From Changshengia sp963803165 (lineage in GTDB: Bacteria; Chloroflexota; Dormibacteria; Aeolococcales; Aeolococcaceae): a stretch of DNA of 64,000 nt. A model generated the notes under the pieces. That model did not search any database. It worked only from the letters and a program-made list of their open reading frames with translations, and was not told where the DNA came from. The position numbers and the translations under genes were made by a program. Below, in pieces: positions 8,403 to 17,700 of the stretch. The stretch covers positions 62,001 to 126,000 of the forward strand of contig CAWDLK010000008.1 of the NCBI GenBank assembly GCA_963803165.1, in the 5' to 3' direction. Every line of letters starts with the position of its first letter. Positions within the stretch are counted from its first letter, which is position 1.

Positions 8403-9223
8403 ACACCCGCGCCCTGGCGGCGTGGTCGGGAGCGGGGCTGGTGATCGTGCTCTCGACCAGCAACCCCGTGTACCGAGGCGTGGTCCTGCTCTGTGCCCTC
8501 AACCTCCTGCTCGCCCGGGCGCGCCGCGGCGTGGGACCCCGCCTGCTCCTCACGGGGATCGGGATCGCCGCGCTCACGGCCACCGCGATCACGCTGCTGC
8601 TCAGCCACACCGGAGAGCACGTCCTCGCCCGGCTGCCGTCGGGAATCCCGGCGATCGGAGGCACCCTCACCCTCGAGGCACTGGCCTTCGGGCTCGCCAC
8701 CGGCCTGGGCATCGCCGCGGCGATGCTGGCGGTGGCGCCGCTCACCCTGATCAGCCAGACCCACGAGCTGGTCGACGCACTGCCCCCGGCGCTGGCGCGC
8801 ACCGGCGCCGCGATCGGCGCGGCGCTCAACATGATCCCCGGCACGGTGCGCAGCGCCGCCGAGATCCGCGACGCTCAGCGGATGCGGGGATGGCGGGCTC
8901 GCCGGGTGGTCGACTGGCCGGCGGTCGCGGTGCCGGTGGTGCTCACCGCCATCGAGGGCTCGGTGACGCTCGCGGAGGCGATGGAGTCGCGTGCCTACGG
9001 AGCGGTGGCGCGCACGCATTTCGGCGTCGAGCGCTGGAGCGGCTTCGACACGCTGGTTGCGCTGGGAGCCCTGCTCGCCGCCGCCGGGTTTCTCGCCCTC
9101 ACCCTCAGCGGCCAGGCGCCGGGCTGGTTCCCCTTCCCGGTGCTCACGCTCCCCACCGTCAGCGTCCCCGCGGTGCTCTGCTGCGCGCTGCTGGTCCTGC
9201 CCTCGCTGGGTGCGCGCCGCTAG
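8399..9223 (+). CDS. ecfT: ECF transporter transmembrane subunit (EcfT)
   Basis: A 274-residue membrane protein with five or six helices and the EcfT coupling-helix signature near residues 155-175 (AEIRDAQRMRGWRARR, of the A-R-G type). EcfT links the S component to the ATPases. The GTG start overlaps the DUF4430-like gene by 4 nt, and the stop codon directly abuts the ATPase start. Its place in a cobalamin-riboswitch operon points to corrinoid transport. Confidence 0.9.
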   Translation: MNTRALAAWSGAGLVIVLSTSNPVYRGVVLLCALNLLLARARRGVGPRLLLTGIGIAALTATAITLLLSHTGEHVLARLPSGIPAIGGTLTLEALAFGLATGLGIAAAMLAVAPLTLISQTHELVDALPPALARTGAAIGAALNMIPGTVRSAAEIRDAQRMRGWRARRVVDWPAVAVPVVLTAIEGSVTLAEAMESRAYGAVARTHFGVERWSGFDTLVALGALLAAAGFLALTLSGQAPGWFPFPVLTLPTVSVPAVLCCALLVLPSLGARR

Positions 9224-10579
9224 ATGGAGACGGTCGCCTTCACCGGTCTCCGCTACGCCTACCCGGGCAGTGCGGCGCGCGTGCTCGACGGAGTGGACCT
9301 CCTGATCAACTCCGGGCTGGTGCTGCTGGCCGGTGCCTCGGGGAGCGGCAAGTCAACGCTGCTGCGCGTCTGCAACGGGCTCATCCCGCACTTCCACGGC
9401 GGGGTGATCGGCGGCGGCGCGCGGGTGCTGGGCCGGGACGTGCTGCGCACCCCCACCCGCGAGCTCGCCCGGGACGTCGGCTTCGTCTTCCAGGACCCGG
9501 AGCTCCAGGCGGTCTATCCCAGCGTCGAGCGTGACGCCGCCTTCGGCCTGGAGAACCTCGGCATCGGGCGCGCCGAGATGCTGCGCCGTGTCGACGGTGC
9601 GCTCGAGATGTGCGGGATCGCGCCGCTCCGCGGCCGGGCGGTCGCCACCCTCTCCGGCGGCGAACGCCAGCGCCTCGCGCTCGCCGGCGTCCTCGCCATG
9701 CGTCCGCGCCTGCTGGTCCTCGACGAGCCCTTCTCGCAGCTCGATCCGGACGGGGCGCGGGCGCTGCTCGCCGCGCTCGAGGCCGCGGTCGGAGCGGGCA
9801 CCACCGTCCTGGTCGCCGAGCACCGCCAGCACCTGCTCGCGCACCGCGCCGACCGCCGGCTCCTGATGGCGGGCGGCCGGGTCGAGGACTGGGCGGCGCC
9901 GGCATCGGAGGGCTCGCCCGCCGTGCCATCGCGCCGCGCTGCGCCGGTGTCCGAACCAAGCTGGAGCCTTCACCACGTCAGCGCCGGCCACGCTGGCGTG
10001 CCGGTCCTCCACGACCTCGACCTGGCGGGCGGGCGTGGCGAGGTGGTGGCGCTCACCGGCGCCAACGGCAGTGGCAAGACCACCCTGCTGCGCACCATCG
10101 CCGGGCTGCTGACGCCGCTCTCCGGGCGGGTGGAGCGGTTTCCCGGACGGATCGCCTATCTGCCCCAGAACCCGGCGGCGCTGCTCCACCGGGCGACGGT
10201 GCGCTCCGAGGTCGCCTGGACCCTGCGGCGCACCCGCTCCGAGGGCACACCCGAGACGGTGCTCGGCGAGCTGGGTCTGAGTGCCGTCGCCGGCCGTGAT
10301 CCGCGGGACCTCAGCACCGGCCAGCGGCAGCGCGCCGCGCTCGCCTGCGTGCTCGCCGGGGAGCCGTCGCTGGCGCTGCTCGACGAGCCGACCCGGGGGA
10401 TGGACGATGCCGCGCGCCGCGCCCTCATCGCGGCGGTGGGCCGCATCACCGAGCGCGGCGGGGGCGCGGTGGTGGCCACCCACGACCGGGCGCTGGTGGC
10501 GGCGGTGGCCACCCGCGTGGTCGAGCTGCGGGGCGGCGGCGCCCGCGAGCGATCGCCGCAGCTCGCGGTGTCCCGATGA
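9224..10579 (+). CDS. ECF transporter ATPase, two fused nucleotide-binding domains (EcfA/EcfA' fusion)
   Basis: 451 residues with two complete ABC cassettes in one chain. Domain 1 has Walker A GASGSGKSTLL, signature LSGGERQRLALAGVL and Walker B LLVLDEPFSQLD. Domain 2 has Walker A GANGSGKTTLL, signature LSTGQRQRAALACVL and Walker B LALLDEPTRGMD. Most ECF systems use two separate ATPases; fused forms are known in Actinobacteria. The second signature has Thr in place of the first Gly (LSTGQ), so the two sites may not be equivalent. The gene abuts ecfT and overlaps the S-component gene (ATGA). Confidence 0.92.
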   Translation: METVAFTGLRYAYPGSAARVLDGVDLLINSGLVLLAGASGSGKSTLLRVCNGLIPHFHGGVIGGGARVLGRDVLRTPTRELARDVGFVFQDPELQAVYPSVERDAAFGLENLGIGRAEMLRRVDGALEMCGIAPLRGRAVATLSGGERQRLALAGVLAMRPRLLVLDEPFSQLDPDGARALLAALEAAVGAGTTVLVAEHRQHLLAHRADRRLLMAGGRVEDWAAPASEGSPAVPSRRAAPVSEPSWSLHHVSAGHAGVPVLHDLDLAGGRGEVVALTGANGSGKTTLLRTIAGLLTPLSGRVERFPGRIAYLPQNPAALLHRATVRSEVAWTLRRTRSEGTPETVLGELGLSAVAGRDPRDLSTGQRQRAALACVLAGEPSLALLDEPTRGMDDAARRALIAAVGRITERGGGAVVATHDRALVAAVATRVVELRGGGARERSPQLAVSR

Positions 10580-11379
10580 TGCTGGCGGGGGCGTCGCTGC
10601 TCGGAGCCGCGCTCTTCCTCTGGCCCTTCCTCGCCTCCGGCGCGCCCACGCCGGTGGTCACGCTCTCCCTGGCGCTCGGCACCCTGGCCGCGCTCGCGGC
10701 GGTGGAGGTGGCGGCGCGCCGTCTCGACGCGCGCCGCTTCGCGCTGCTCGCCGCCATCGCCGGCATCGACGCCGCCCTGCGGCTGGTGCTGGTCACCGGC
10801 GTGGGCGGCTTCAGCCCGATGTTCTTCCTCGTCCTCACCACCGGCTACGTCTACGGACCGTCCTTCGGCTTCCTCTGCGGGGCGACCTCGCTGCTCGCGT
10901 CGGCGGTGGCCACCGGGGGGATCGGCCCCTGGCTCCCCTACGAGATGTTCGGCTGCGGCTGGACCGGGGCGGTGGCGGGGCTCGCCGGGCTGCACCGGCG
11001 CTCGGTCCCGGGGCTGCGCGACGTGGCGCTGCTGGCCGTGGTGAGCGTCGTCGCCGGCTACGCCTACGGGGCGCTGCTCGACGTCTGGGATTGGACCACC
11101 TTCTACCGGGGCAGCCCGTCGTTCGGCTTCCTGCCCGGCGCGGGGACGGTCGCGCTGCTGCAGCGCTTCTCGCGCTTCTACCTGGCCACGTCGGCAGTCT
11201 GGGACAGCTTCCGCGCCGCCGGCGACGCCGTCGCCGTGATCGTCCTCGGCGCGCCCGTGATGGCGGGGCTGGCGCGGATGCGGAGCCGGCTCAGCTTCAC
11301 CGTCAGCGTCTCGGAGCCGAGCGTCCCCGAGGGGTCGGCCGCCCGCGCGGCGGATCCGAGCCCCGCCCTCATCGACTGA
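10576..11379 (+). CDS. ECF transporter substrate-binding S component (probably cobalamin/corrinoid)
   Basis: 267 residues with about six hydrophobic helices. The GFSPMFFLVLTTGYVYG and PYEMFGCGWTGAVAGL segments are typical of ECF S components of the CbrT/CblS-like type. It is the last gene of the riboswitch operon and overlaps the ATPase gene by 4 nt. An S component binds the vitamin inside the membrane. The cobalamin assignment rests on the upstream riboswitch and the operon context, not on binding residues. Confidence 0.8.
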   Translation: MMLAGASLLGAALFLWPFLASGAPTPVVTLSLALGTLAALAAVEVAARRLDARRFALLAAIAGIDAALRLVLVTGVGGFSPMFFLVLTTGYVYGPSFGFLCGATSLLASAVATGGIGPWLPYEMFGCGWTGAVAGLAGLHRRSVPGLRDVALLAVVSVVAGYAYGALLDVWDWTTFYRGSPSFGFLPGAGTVALLQRFSRFYLATSAVWDSFRAAGDAVAVIVLGAPVMAGLARMRSRLSFTVSVSEPSVPEGSAARAADPSPALID

Positions 11380-11450
11380 GCCCTCGCCCGTGGGCACCGT
11401 AACCTTCCTGGTTTTGTAGCATTGTATTACCAAAGCCAAGGAGGCACCTG

Positions 11451-11831
11451 ATGACGACGACCTGGACGACAAGGGATCCCCGAACCATCTTCGGGAGCGC
11501 GAACGGCGAGGCCAAGCCCGGCAGTGACGAGACCGGTCCCCCCACCGCCGCGTACGCAGCCGTCCGCCACATCCTGGAGAGCCCCCGAATCGCGGCGCGG
11601 ACGCGCCCCTACGTGCAGGGGCGGGACTTCGACTGGTTCGGCCTCCTGGACGCGACCGAGACGATGTCCGGAGGCGAGCGTCTCCTGGTGGAGACCGCCC
11701 ACGACCTCTGGGAGAGGACCGGCGAGGTGGACGTCTGGGAGATCTCCGATCGCCTCGGACCGACCCACTTCGAGCGGGTCCTGGACGCGCTCCGCATCTC
11801 CCGCGGCGACACCCTTCCCGAAGCGGCGTAG
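11451..11831 (+). CDS. Hypothetical protein
   Basis: 126 residues, soluble, not recognised. AAGGAGG lies 8 nt before ATG 11451. The N terminus is low-complexity. The C-terminal ~75 residues (FDWFGLLDATETMSGGERL, then DVWEISDRLGPTHFERVLDA) are predicted mostly helical. The 11380-11450 leader is unusually AT-rich for this window (TTTTGTAGCATTGTATTACC) and probably holds its promoter (TGTATT as a -10). It is monocistronic between the ECF operon and a 37-bp palindrome. Confidence 0.7.
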   Translation: MTTTWTTRDPRTIFGSANGEAKPGSDETGPPTAAYAAVRHILESPRIAARTRPYVQGRDFDWFGLLDATETMSGGERLLVETAHDLWERTGEVDVWEISDRLGPTHFERVLDALRISRGDTLPEAA

Positions 11832-11952
11832 GCCGGGGAGGCCTACCGGGCGGTGGGCGCCGTCACCACCCACGTGCTCCCGTCCCACGCCCAGGTCACG
11901 GTCCGTCGCCTCCGGGAGAGGGGCTCCGTCCCGGTCCCTCTGTCGCGCGGGG

Positions 11953-11989
11953 AGATATTTCGTCACGAACAGTTCGTGACGAAATATCT
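11953..11989. repeat. Perfect 18-bp inverted repeat with 1-nt centre (37-bp palindrome)
   Basis: The left arm AGATATTTCGTCACGAAC (11953-11970) is exactly complementary to the right arm (11972-11989) around a single A. It is AT-rich against a GC-rich background and has no T-tract after it. It lies between the hypothetical gene (ends 11831) and imuA (starts 12167). The centre is CGAAC-A-GTTCG, resembling LexA half-sites at the wrong spacing. It could be an operator for an unlinked regulator, a recombination site, or a bidirectional hairpin; the function is unknown. Confidence 0.85.
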
Positions 11990-12059
11990 GGGTCATATCT
12001 GCACATCCCCCCGGCGCTCTCCGGCTGTCCCCGCTCGGCTACACCGCCCCGGAGTATTG

Positions 12060-12099
12060 CGAACAGATGTACGTGATCCAAACATGGGTTCGCTATACT
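12060..12099 (+). promoter_or_regulatory. Tandem SOS (LexA) box-like operators and promoter of imuA operon
   Basis: Two elements each differ by one base from CGAAC-N4-GTTCG, the LexA box of Gram-positive and actinobacterial type: CGAACAGATGTACG (12060-12073) and CAAACATGGGTTCG (12079-12092). A consensus -10, TATACT, follows at 12094-12099, so LexA bound at the second box would block polymerase. The imuA start is 68 nt downstream. ImuAB-DnaE2 cassettes are known LexA targets in other bacteria. Confidence 0.65.
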
Positions 12100-12166
12100 C
12101 GGGTTCCCGGCCTCGCTCCCGTCCCGTCCATCCCCCCTGGCCGGGGACCACGGAGGCGAAGGAGCG

Positions 12167-12960
12167 ATGTCCACCCCGCTGTCTCAGGCATTGGCGACGC
12201 TGCGGCGGCGCCATGGCGAGGGCGTGATCCGGTCCGGGGACACCCTGAGCGGCGCCGAGGCCTGGCCGACCGGCCTTCCCATCCTGGACCACCGGCTCAC
12301 CCCCGGAGGGTTGCCGGTCGGCCGGCTCAGCCTGCTGGCCGCCCCCCCGGGGCGAGCGGCCGGCTCACCCTGCTTCAGGCCCTGGCCGCCGCCGCCAGCC
12401 GGGAGCGGGTCGCCGTCTACCTCGACCTGGTGGGCAGCCTCGACCCCGGCTACCTCGCCGACCTGGGGGCCGACCTCACCTCCCTGCTGGTGGTCCGGCC
12501 GCCGTCGGGCCGGTGGGGGGAGGGGCTCTCCATGGCCCGGAGCCTGGTGGTGGCCGGAGCCCCCTGGCTGGCCGTCGCGCTTCCGGCAGCGGAGCCGAGC
12601 CCCCGCTCCGGCTCCGGGTGGGAGCACCGCCTCGCCATCCTGGTCGAATCCGTCTCCGCCCGCCGAGCCGTCTGCCTGGTCTCCGCCACCGCCCCCCCGC
12701 CGCTCGCGCTGGGGCATGCCGCCTCCCTGACCCTGGAGTGTGCGGCGGACGGCTGGGACGAGGCCCACGGCGACGTGCTCGGCCTGCGCACCCGCCTCAC
12801 CGTGGTCAAGAGCAAGGTGAGCGCGCCGGGAGAGACGGCGGTCCTGCTGCTCCGCTATCCCCGGCCCTTCGCCGCCGCCGAGGCGGTGGGGCGGCCAGCG
12901 GTGGTCGACCCCGGCGTCATCACGACGGTCACGGATGTTCCGCTGGTCGCGGCGGGGTGA
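12167..12960 (+). pseudogene. imuA: ImuA-like (RecA/SulA-related) mutagenesis protein, frameshifted at a C7 run
   Basis: The coding region is intact except for one frame change. From ATG 12167 it reads through RLSLLAAPPG in one frame, then continues as ASGRLTLLQALAAAASRERV in the -1 frame after a run of seven C (12342-12348). One extra C restores a single 264-residue protein. The region corresponds to the P-loop of RecA-like proteins, but no Walker Lys is visible even after correction, as is common in ImuA. ImuA-type proteins join ImuB and DnaE2 in SOS-induced error-prone synthesis. It may be a sequencing error, real decay or slippage. AAGGAG precedes the start; the next gene, imuB, begins 3 nt after the stop. 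Confidence 0.8.
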
Positions 12961-12963
12961 GGT

Positions 12964-14298
12964 GTGGGCGGGTCCCGCTTCCTCTGCGCCCGATTCCCCC
13001 ATCTCGCCCTGGTCAGCGTCTGGCGCCACCATCCTGAGCTGCGCTCCGAGCCCGTGATCGTGGGTGGGGCCCCGGAGCTCCGCCTGCCCGTCCTCGCCGC
13101 GTCGGCGGCGGCGCGGTCCTCCGGTGTCCGGCCCGGCCAGCCGCTCCGCGAGGCCCAGCAGCGCTGTCCGGGCGCCGCCTTCGTGGCCGTCGACGAGGGC
13201 GAGGTGGCGTGCCTGCGGGAGGAGCTGCTCGCCCGGCTCTACCGGCTCGCCCCCGCCGTCGAGGTGGGGGATGAGGCCGCCTGGTGCGACCTCACCGGCC
13301 GGCACGCGGCCCATCCCGACGGCACCGGGTGGGCGGTCGCCATCGCCCGCAGCATCGATGAGCTGCTCGATGCCGGCGACGTCGCCGTCGGCGTTGCCAA
13401 CTCACGCCTGGTGGCCGAGATCGCCGCCCGGCAGGCGGGGCCTCGCCGCATCCGCCGGGTCGCTCCCGGAGAGGAGGCCGCCTTCCTCGCCCCGCTCCCG
13501 CTCAGCGTCCTGCCCCTGGACCCGGCCGTCGCCGCCCGGCTCGCGGCCCTCGGTCTCGACTGCGTCGGGGCCGTGGCCAACCTCTCCGCCGCCGACCTGC
13601 AGCGCCAGTTCGGGCCGGCGGGGATGGACCTCTGGCGCCGGGCCCGGGGCGGGGACGGGATGGAGGAGTGGAGACCGGGCAGCGGGGTCGACCCCACCGG
13701 CCCGCCCCGGCAGCTCGGGGAGCGGCTCGTCCTCGAGGGCGGCACCGGCGACCTGGAGGCGCTGCGCTTCGCCGTCCACCGCTCCGCCCTCGAGCTGGGC
13801 GACCGCCTGCGCCGCCGTGGCTGCCGGGCGGCGGCGGTGACCCTGGTCTGCGAGCTGGAGGACGCCGAGCCGTCGGGGCTGCGGGTCACCCCGCTGCAGC
13901 CGCCGGGCGGCGGCGCGGAGCTGTGGCCGGTGGCCCTGGAGCTGCTCGCCGGCATGCGCCTCGCCGCGCCGGTGACCGCGGTCCGCCTGGAGGTCGAGGG
14001 GCTGGAGCCGGGTGCCGGGCGCCAGGTCGACCTCTGGCGGGGCGGTGACGCCGCCGGCGAGGAGATCGGCGGAGCCGCCGCGCGGCTGCGCGCCCGCTTC
14101 GGCCGGACGGCGGTGCGGCGGGCGGAGCTGACCGTCGATCCCGGTGACCTTCCCGAGCGGCGCTTCCGCTGGGCTGAGCCGGTGGCGGCGAAGGTCGACG
14201 GCGAGGGCCGCCGGGTGGCCGGGTCCGCATCCGCGGAGGCGCGGGAGACGGCGGCGCCGGGGACGCCCGCGGCGGTCATGCCGGCACTGCGGCGATGA
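12964..14298 (+). CDS. imuB: ImuB-like Y-family DNA polymerase homologue
   Basis: 444 residues, GTG start. The N terminus FLCARFPHLALVSVWRHHPE aligns with the start of Y-family polymerases but lacks the first metal-binding Asp. The second acidic site is partly kept (VGDEAAWCDLTG in place of SIDEAFLD). Helix-hairpin-helix-like and little-finger-like regions follow (GLDCVGAVANLSAADLQRQFG; LRRRGCRAAAVTLVCELED). ImuB proteins are thought to act as non-catalytic hubs that bind the beta clamp, ImuA and DnaE2. The operon order imuA-imuB-DUF6504-dnaE2 supports the call. Confidence 0.88.
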   Translation: MGGSRFLCARFPHLALVSVWRHHPELRSEPVIVGGAPELRLPVLAASAAARSSGVRPGQPLREAQQRCPGAAFVAVDEGEVACLREELLARLYRLAPAVEVGDEAAWCDLTGRHAAHPDGTGWAVAIARSIDELLDAGDVAVGVANSRLVAEIAARQAGPRRIRRVAPGEEAAFLAPLPLSVLPLDPAVAARLAALGLDCVGAVANLSAADLQRQFGPAGMDLWRRARGGDGMEEWRPGSGVDPTGPPRQLGERLVLEGGTGDLEALRFAVHRSALELGDRLRRRGCRAAAVTLVCELEDAEPSGLRVTPLQPPGGGAELWPVALELLAGMRLAAPVTAVRLEVEGLEPGAGRQVDLWRGGDAAGEEIGGAAARLRARFGRTAVRRAELTVDPGDLPERRFRWAEPVAAKVDGEGRRVAGSASAEARETAAPGTPAAVMPALRR

Positions 14299-14600
14299 CT
14301 GAGCTCCTGAGCGGAGTCGCCGAGGTCCGGGTCGACGCCTCGGGCACCGTCCGCGCGGTGCGCCTGGCCGGCGGCTGGTCCACGGTCAGCCGGGTCGCCA
14401 ACCAGTGGCTGGTCGAGACCGATTGGTGGCGCGTCCCGGTGCGGCGCCACTACGTCCGCCTGCTCCTCGCCAGCCGGGGTGGCGGGCGCCGGGTCGCCGG
14501 CCCCGGGACAGCGGACCGGGAGGAGCCCGCGGACGAATGCGTCGAGCTCTACCGTGACCTGGAGACCGGCGAGTGGCACTGGTCCCGCCGCTATGACTGA
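14295..14600 (+). CDS. DUF6504-like small protein of the imuB-dnaE2 cassette
   Basis: 101 residues. Features such as VSRVANQWLVETDWWRVPVR and the end VELYRDLETGEWHWSRRYD resemble the DUF6504 family, which is often encoded between imuB and dnaE2 in actinobacterial cassettes. ATGA overlap with imuB shows translational coupling. Its molecular role is not known. The family assignment is by recognition of the ending and context. Confidence 0.7.
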   Translation: MTELLSGVAEVRVDASGTVRAVRLAGGWSTVSRVANQWLVETDWWRVPVRRHYVRLLLASRGGGRRVAGPGTADREEPADECVELYRDLETGEWHWSRRYD

Positions 14601-14753
14601 GCCCGGCGGCGCGCCGCGGGCTCGGGGGAGAGCGGTGGGAGTGGAGGGCCGCCGGTCGAGGGGTACCGGCGGCCCATGGGGAGAATCGCCTGCTCGGGGT
14701 CTGTCGCTCTCTCACGCCGAACGACTGGCCTGCATAGTTACACAGATCTGTAG

Positions 14754-17700
14754 ATGATGTCAAGCACCGCCTTCGCCGAGCTGGCGGCCCGCTCCCACTA
14801 CTCCTTCCTGGAGGGCTCGGCCTCGCCCCGCGACCTGGTCGAGGTCGCCGCGCGTCTGGAGATCGGCAGCCTGGGCCTCTGCGACCGCAACGGCCTCTAC
14901 GGTGCCGTGAGCTTCATCGAGGCCGCCCGCCGGGCCGGCATCCGCCCGGTGGTGGGCGTGGAGCTGGACCTGGTCGACGCCGGCCGCCTCCGCCTCCTCG
15001 CCCGCGGCCGCCGCGGCTACCGCCAGCTCTGCCGGGCGATCAGCGCCGCCCAGCTCGCCGGCGTCAAGGGTCAGCCCCGGCTGCGCATCGCCGGGCTCAC
15101 CGGCTCGCCGCTCGACGGTGGCGCGGACCGGAGCGAAGCGCCACCGCCACGGCTCCGCCGGCCCACGATCCCCCCGCCCACGCGCCCGCAGGCGCTCCGA
15201 CCCACGTCCGGGCCCTTCCCCGAGGGATGGCCCTCGCTCCCCTCGACCCGGGACCGGGTGGAGACCCCGCCGGCGGTGGTCGACCCCCAGGACCTCGATG
15301 ACTGCGTCGCGCTCGCCGGCGGACCGGAGAGCGCCGTGGTCTCAGACCTGGTGGCCGGGGACCGCAGAGGGGCCCAGCGCCTCGCCGAGGCGCTGCGCGA
15401 ATGCTTCGGCCGTGACCGCGCGGCCCTCCTGCTCACCCACCATCTCCATCCCGCCGACCGCTGGGTGGCCGCGGAGATCGCCGAGCTGGCGGAGCGGGCC
15501 GGGCTTCCGCTGGTGGCGAGCGCCATCCCCTTCCATGCCACCCGCGACGACAAGCCGCTGCTCGACGTCCTCACCGCCATCCGCCACCGCACCACGCTCG
15601 AACGGGCGGCGGCCCACGGGCTGCTCCTGCCCAACCGCGAGCACCGCCTGCACCCCGAGGCCGACCTGCGGCGGCGGCTCGCCGGCTTCCCCGGCGCCTT
15701 CGACCACGCGGCCCGGATCGCGGCCGAGTGCAGCCTCGAGCTCGACTTCACCGAGGTCCGATTCCCCGGCTTCCCCGTCCCCGCCGGCGAGACCCCCTTC
15801 TCGGTCCTCTACGGTCTCTGCCAGGACCAGGTCCGGCTCCGCTACCGCCCGCTCACCCCCGAGGTGGCGCGGAGGCTGCAGACCGAGCTGGACGTCATCC
15901 AGCGGACCAATCTCGCCGAGTTCTTCCTGATCGTCCACGACATCATGGAGTGGGCCCGGGAGCACGGCGTCCCCGGGCAGGGGAGGGGCAGCGCCGCCGA
16001 CTCCATCGTCGCCTACCTGCTCGGCATCACCCGGGTGGACCCCATCGCCCACAACCTCCTCTTCGAGCGCTTCCTCCACGTCGACCACCAGGGCACGCCG
16101 GACATCGACATCGACTTCTCCACCGACCATCGCGAGCAGGTGATCCAGCACGTGTACGAGAAGTACGGGGCGGAGCGGACCGGGATGGTCGCCAACGTGG
16201 TGACCTTCCAGCCCCGTCTCGCGGTGCGCGAGGTGGGCAGGGCGATGGGCTTCCCGGAGCCGATCATCGACCGCCTCGCCAAGGCCGTCGACGGCTGGCG
16301 CGAGGGCGGGGTGGAGGACGCCCTGGAGGCGGCGGGCCTGCAGGCGCATGCCGCCTCCGGCGCCCTGCCCTGGCAGCAGCTCCTCGACATGGTGCGGGCC
16401 ATCGAGGGGACGCCCCGGCATCTCTCCATCCACGTCGGCGGGATGCTGGTCACCGGCGAGCCGCTCGTCGACGTGGTCCCGGTGGAGCGCGCCACCATGG
16501 AGGGCCGGGTGGTGGTCCAGTTCAACAAGGACGACGTCGAGGACCTCGGCCTCATCAAGATGGATCTGCTCGGGCTGCGCACCCTCTCCGCGGTCGCCGA
16601 GTGCCTGGACCTGATCGAGCGCAGTCACGGCATCCGCCCCGACCTCGACGCCCTGGCCCTCGACGATCCGCGCGTCTACGACATGATCTGCGCGGTCGAC
16701 ACCATCGGCCTCTTCCAGATCGAGTCGCGCGCCCAGCAGCAGTCGCTCTACCAGTCCCAGCCCCGGGAGTTCAACGACCTGGTGGTCCAGGTGGCGATCA
16801 TCCGTCCCGGTCCCATCCAGGGTGACGCCGTGCATCCCTACCTGCGCCGCCGCCAGGGACTGGAACCGGTCAGCTACCTGCATCCCAGCTTGGAGCCAAT
16901 TCTGTCGGAAACAAAGGGGGTCATCCTCTACCAGGAGCAGATCCTGCGCATCGTCATGGAGCTCGCCGGTTACAGCGCCGGCGAGGCAGACCGCTTCCGG
17001 CGGGCCATGAACCGGCATCGCTCGCGGCTGGAGATGCAGTCGTTGCACGACGACTTCGTCCACCGCTGCGGCGAGCACGGCGGGCTCGACCAGGACGTCG
17101 CCGAGAAGCTCTTCCGGAGCGTCGCCGGCTTCGCCGAGTTCGGCTTCTGCAAGTCGCACGCCGCCGCCTTCGCCCGCACCGTCTACGAGACCGCCTGGCT
17201 GCGCCTGGAGTATCCCGCCCACTGGCTCTGCGCCCTGCTCAACGCCCAGCCGATGGGCTTCTACCACCCCTCGGTGCTGGTCGACGACGGCAGGCGGCAC
17301 GGCATCCGCACCCTTCCCGTCGACGTCACCCGCAGCCGCGCCCGCTGCACGGTCGAGCGATTGGATGAGCCCGGGGTCAGCCGGCCCTGGGCGCTCCGGC
17401 TGGGCTTCAACTACGTCGCCCGGCTCGGACCCGCCGGGCGGGCGGCCTGCGAGGCGGCGGTCGACGCCGGCGCCACCGGCACGATCGCGGAGTTCTGGCG
17501 GCACACGGGGCTCACCCGGCCGGCGATGGAGCAGCTGGTCCGCTGCGGAGCCTTCGACCGCGTCCACCCGGGGCGCCCCCGCCGCGAGCTGCTCTGGGAG
17601 CTGGCCGCGGCGGAGAGCTCGCTCCCGCCCCGCCGCCGATCCGCCACCCGCCATCCGCCGGTCACCGCGCCCGGCCCGCCCCGCGGGCGGGGTCACGTCG

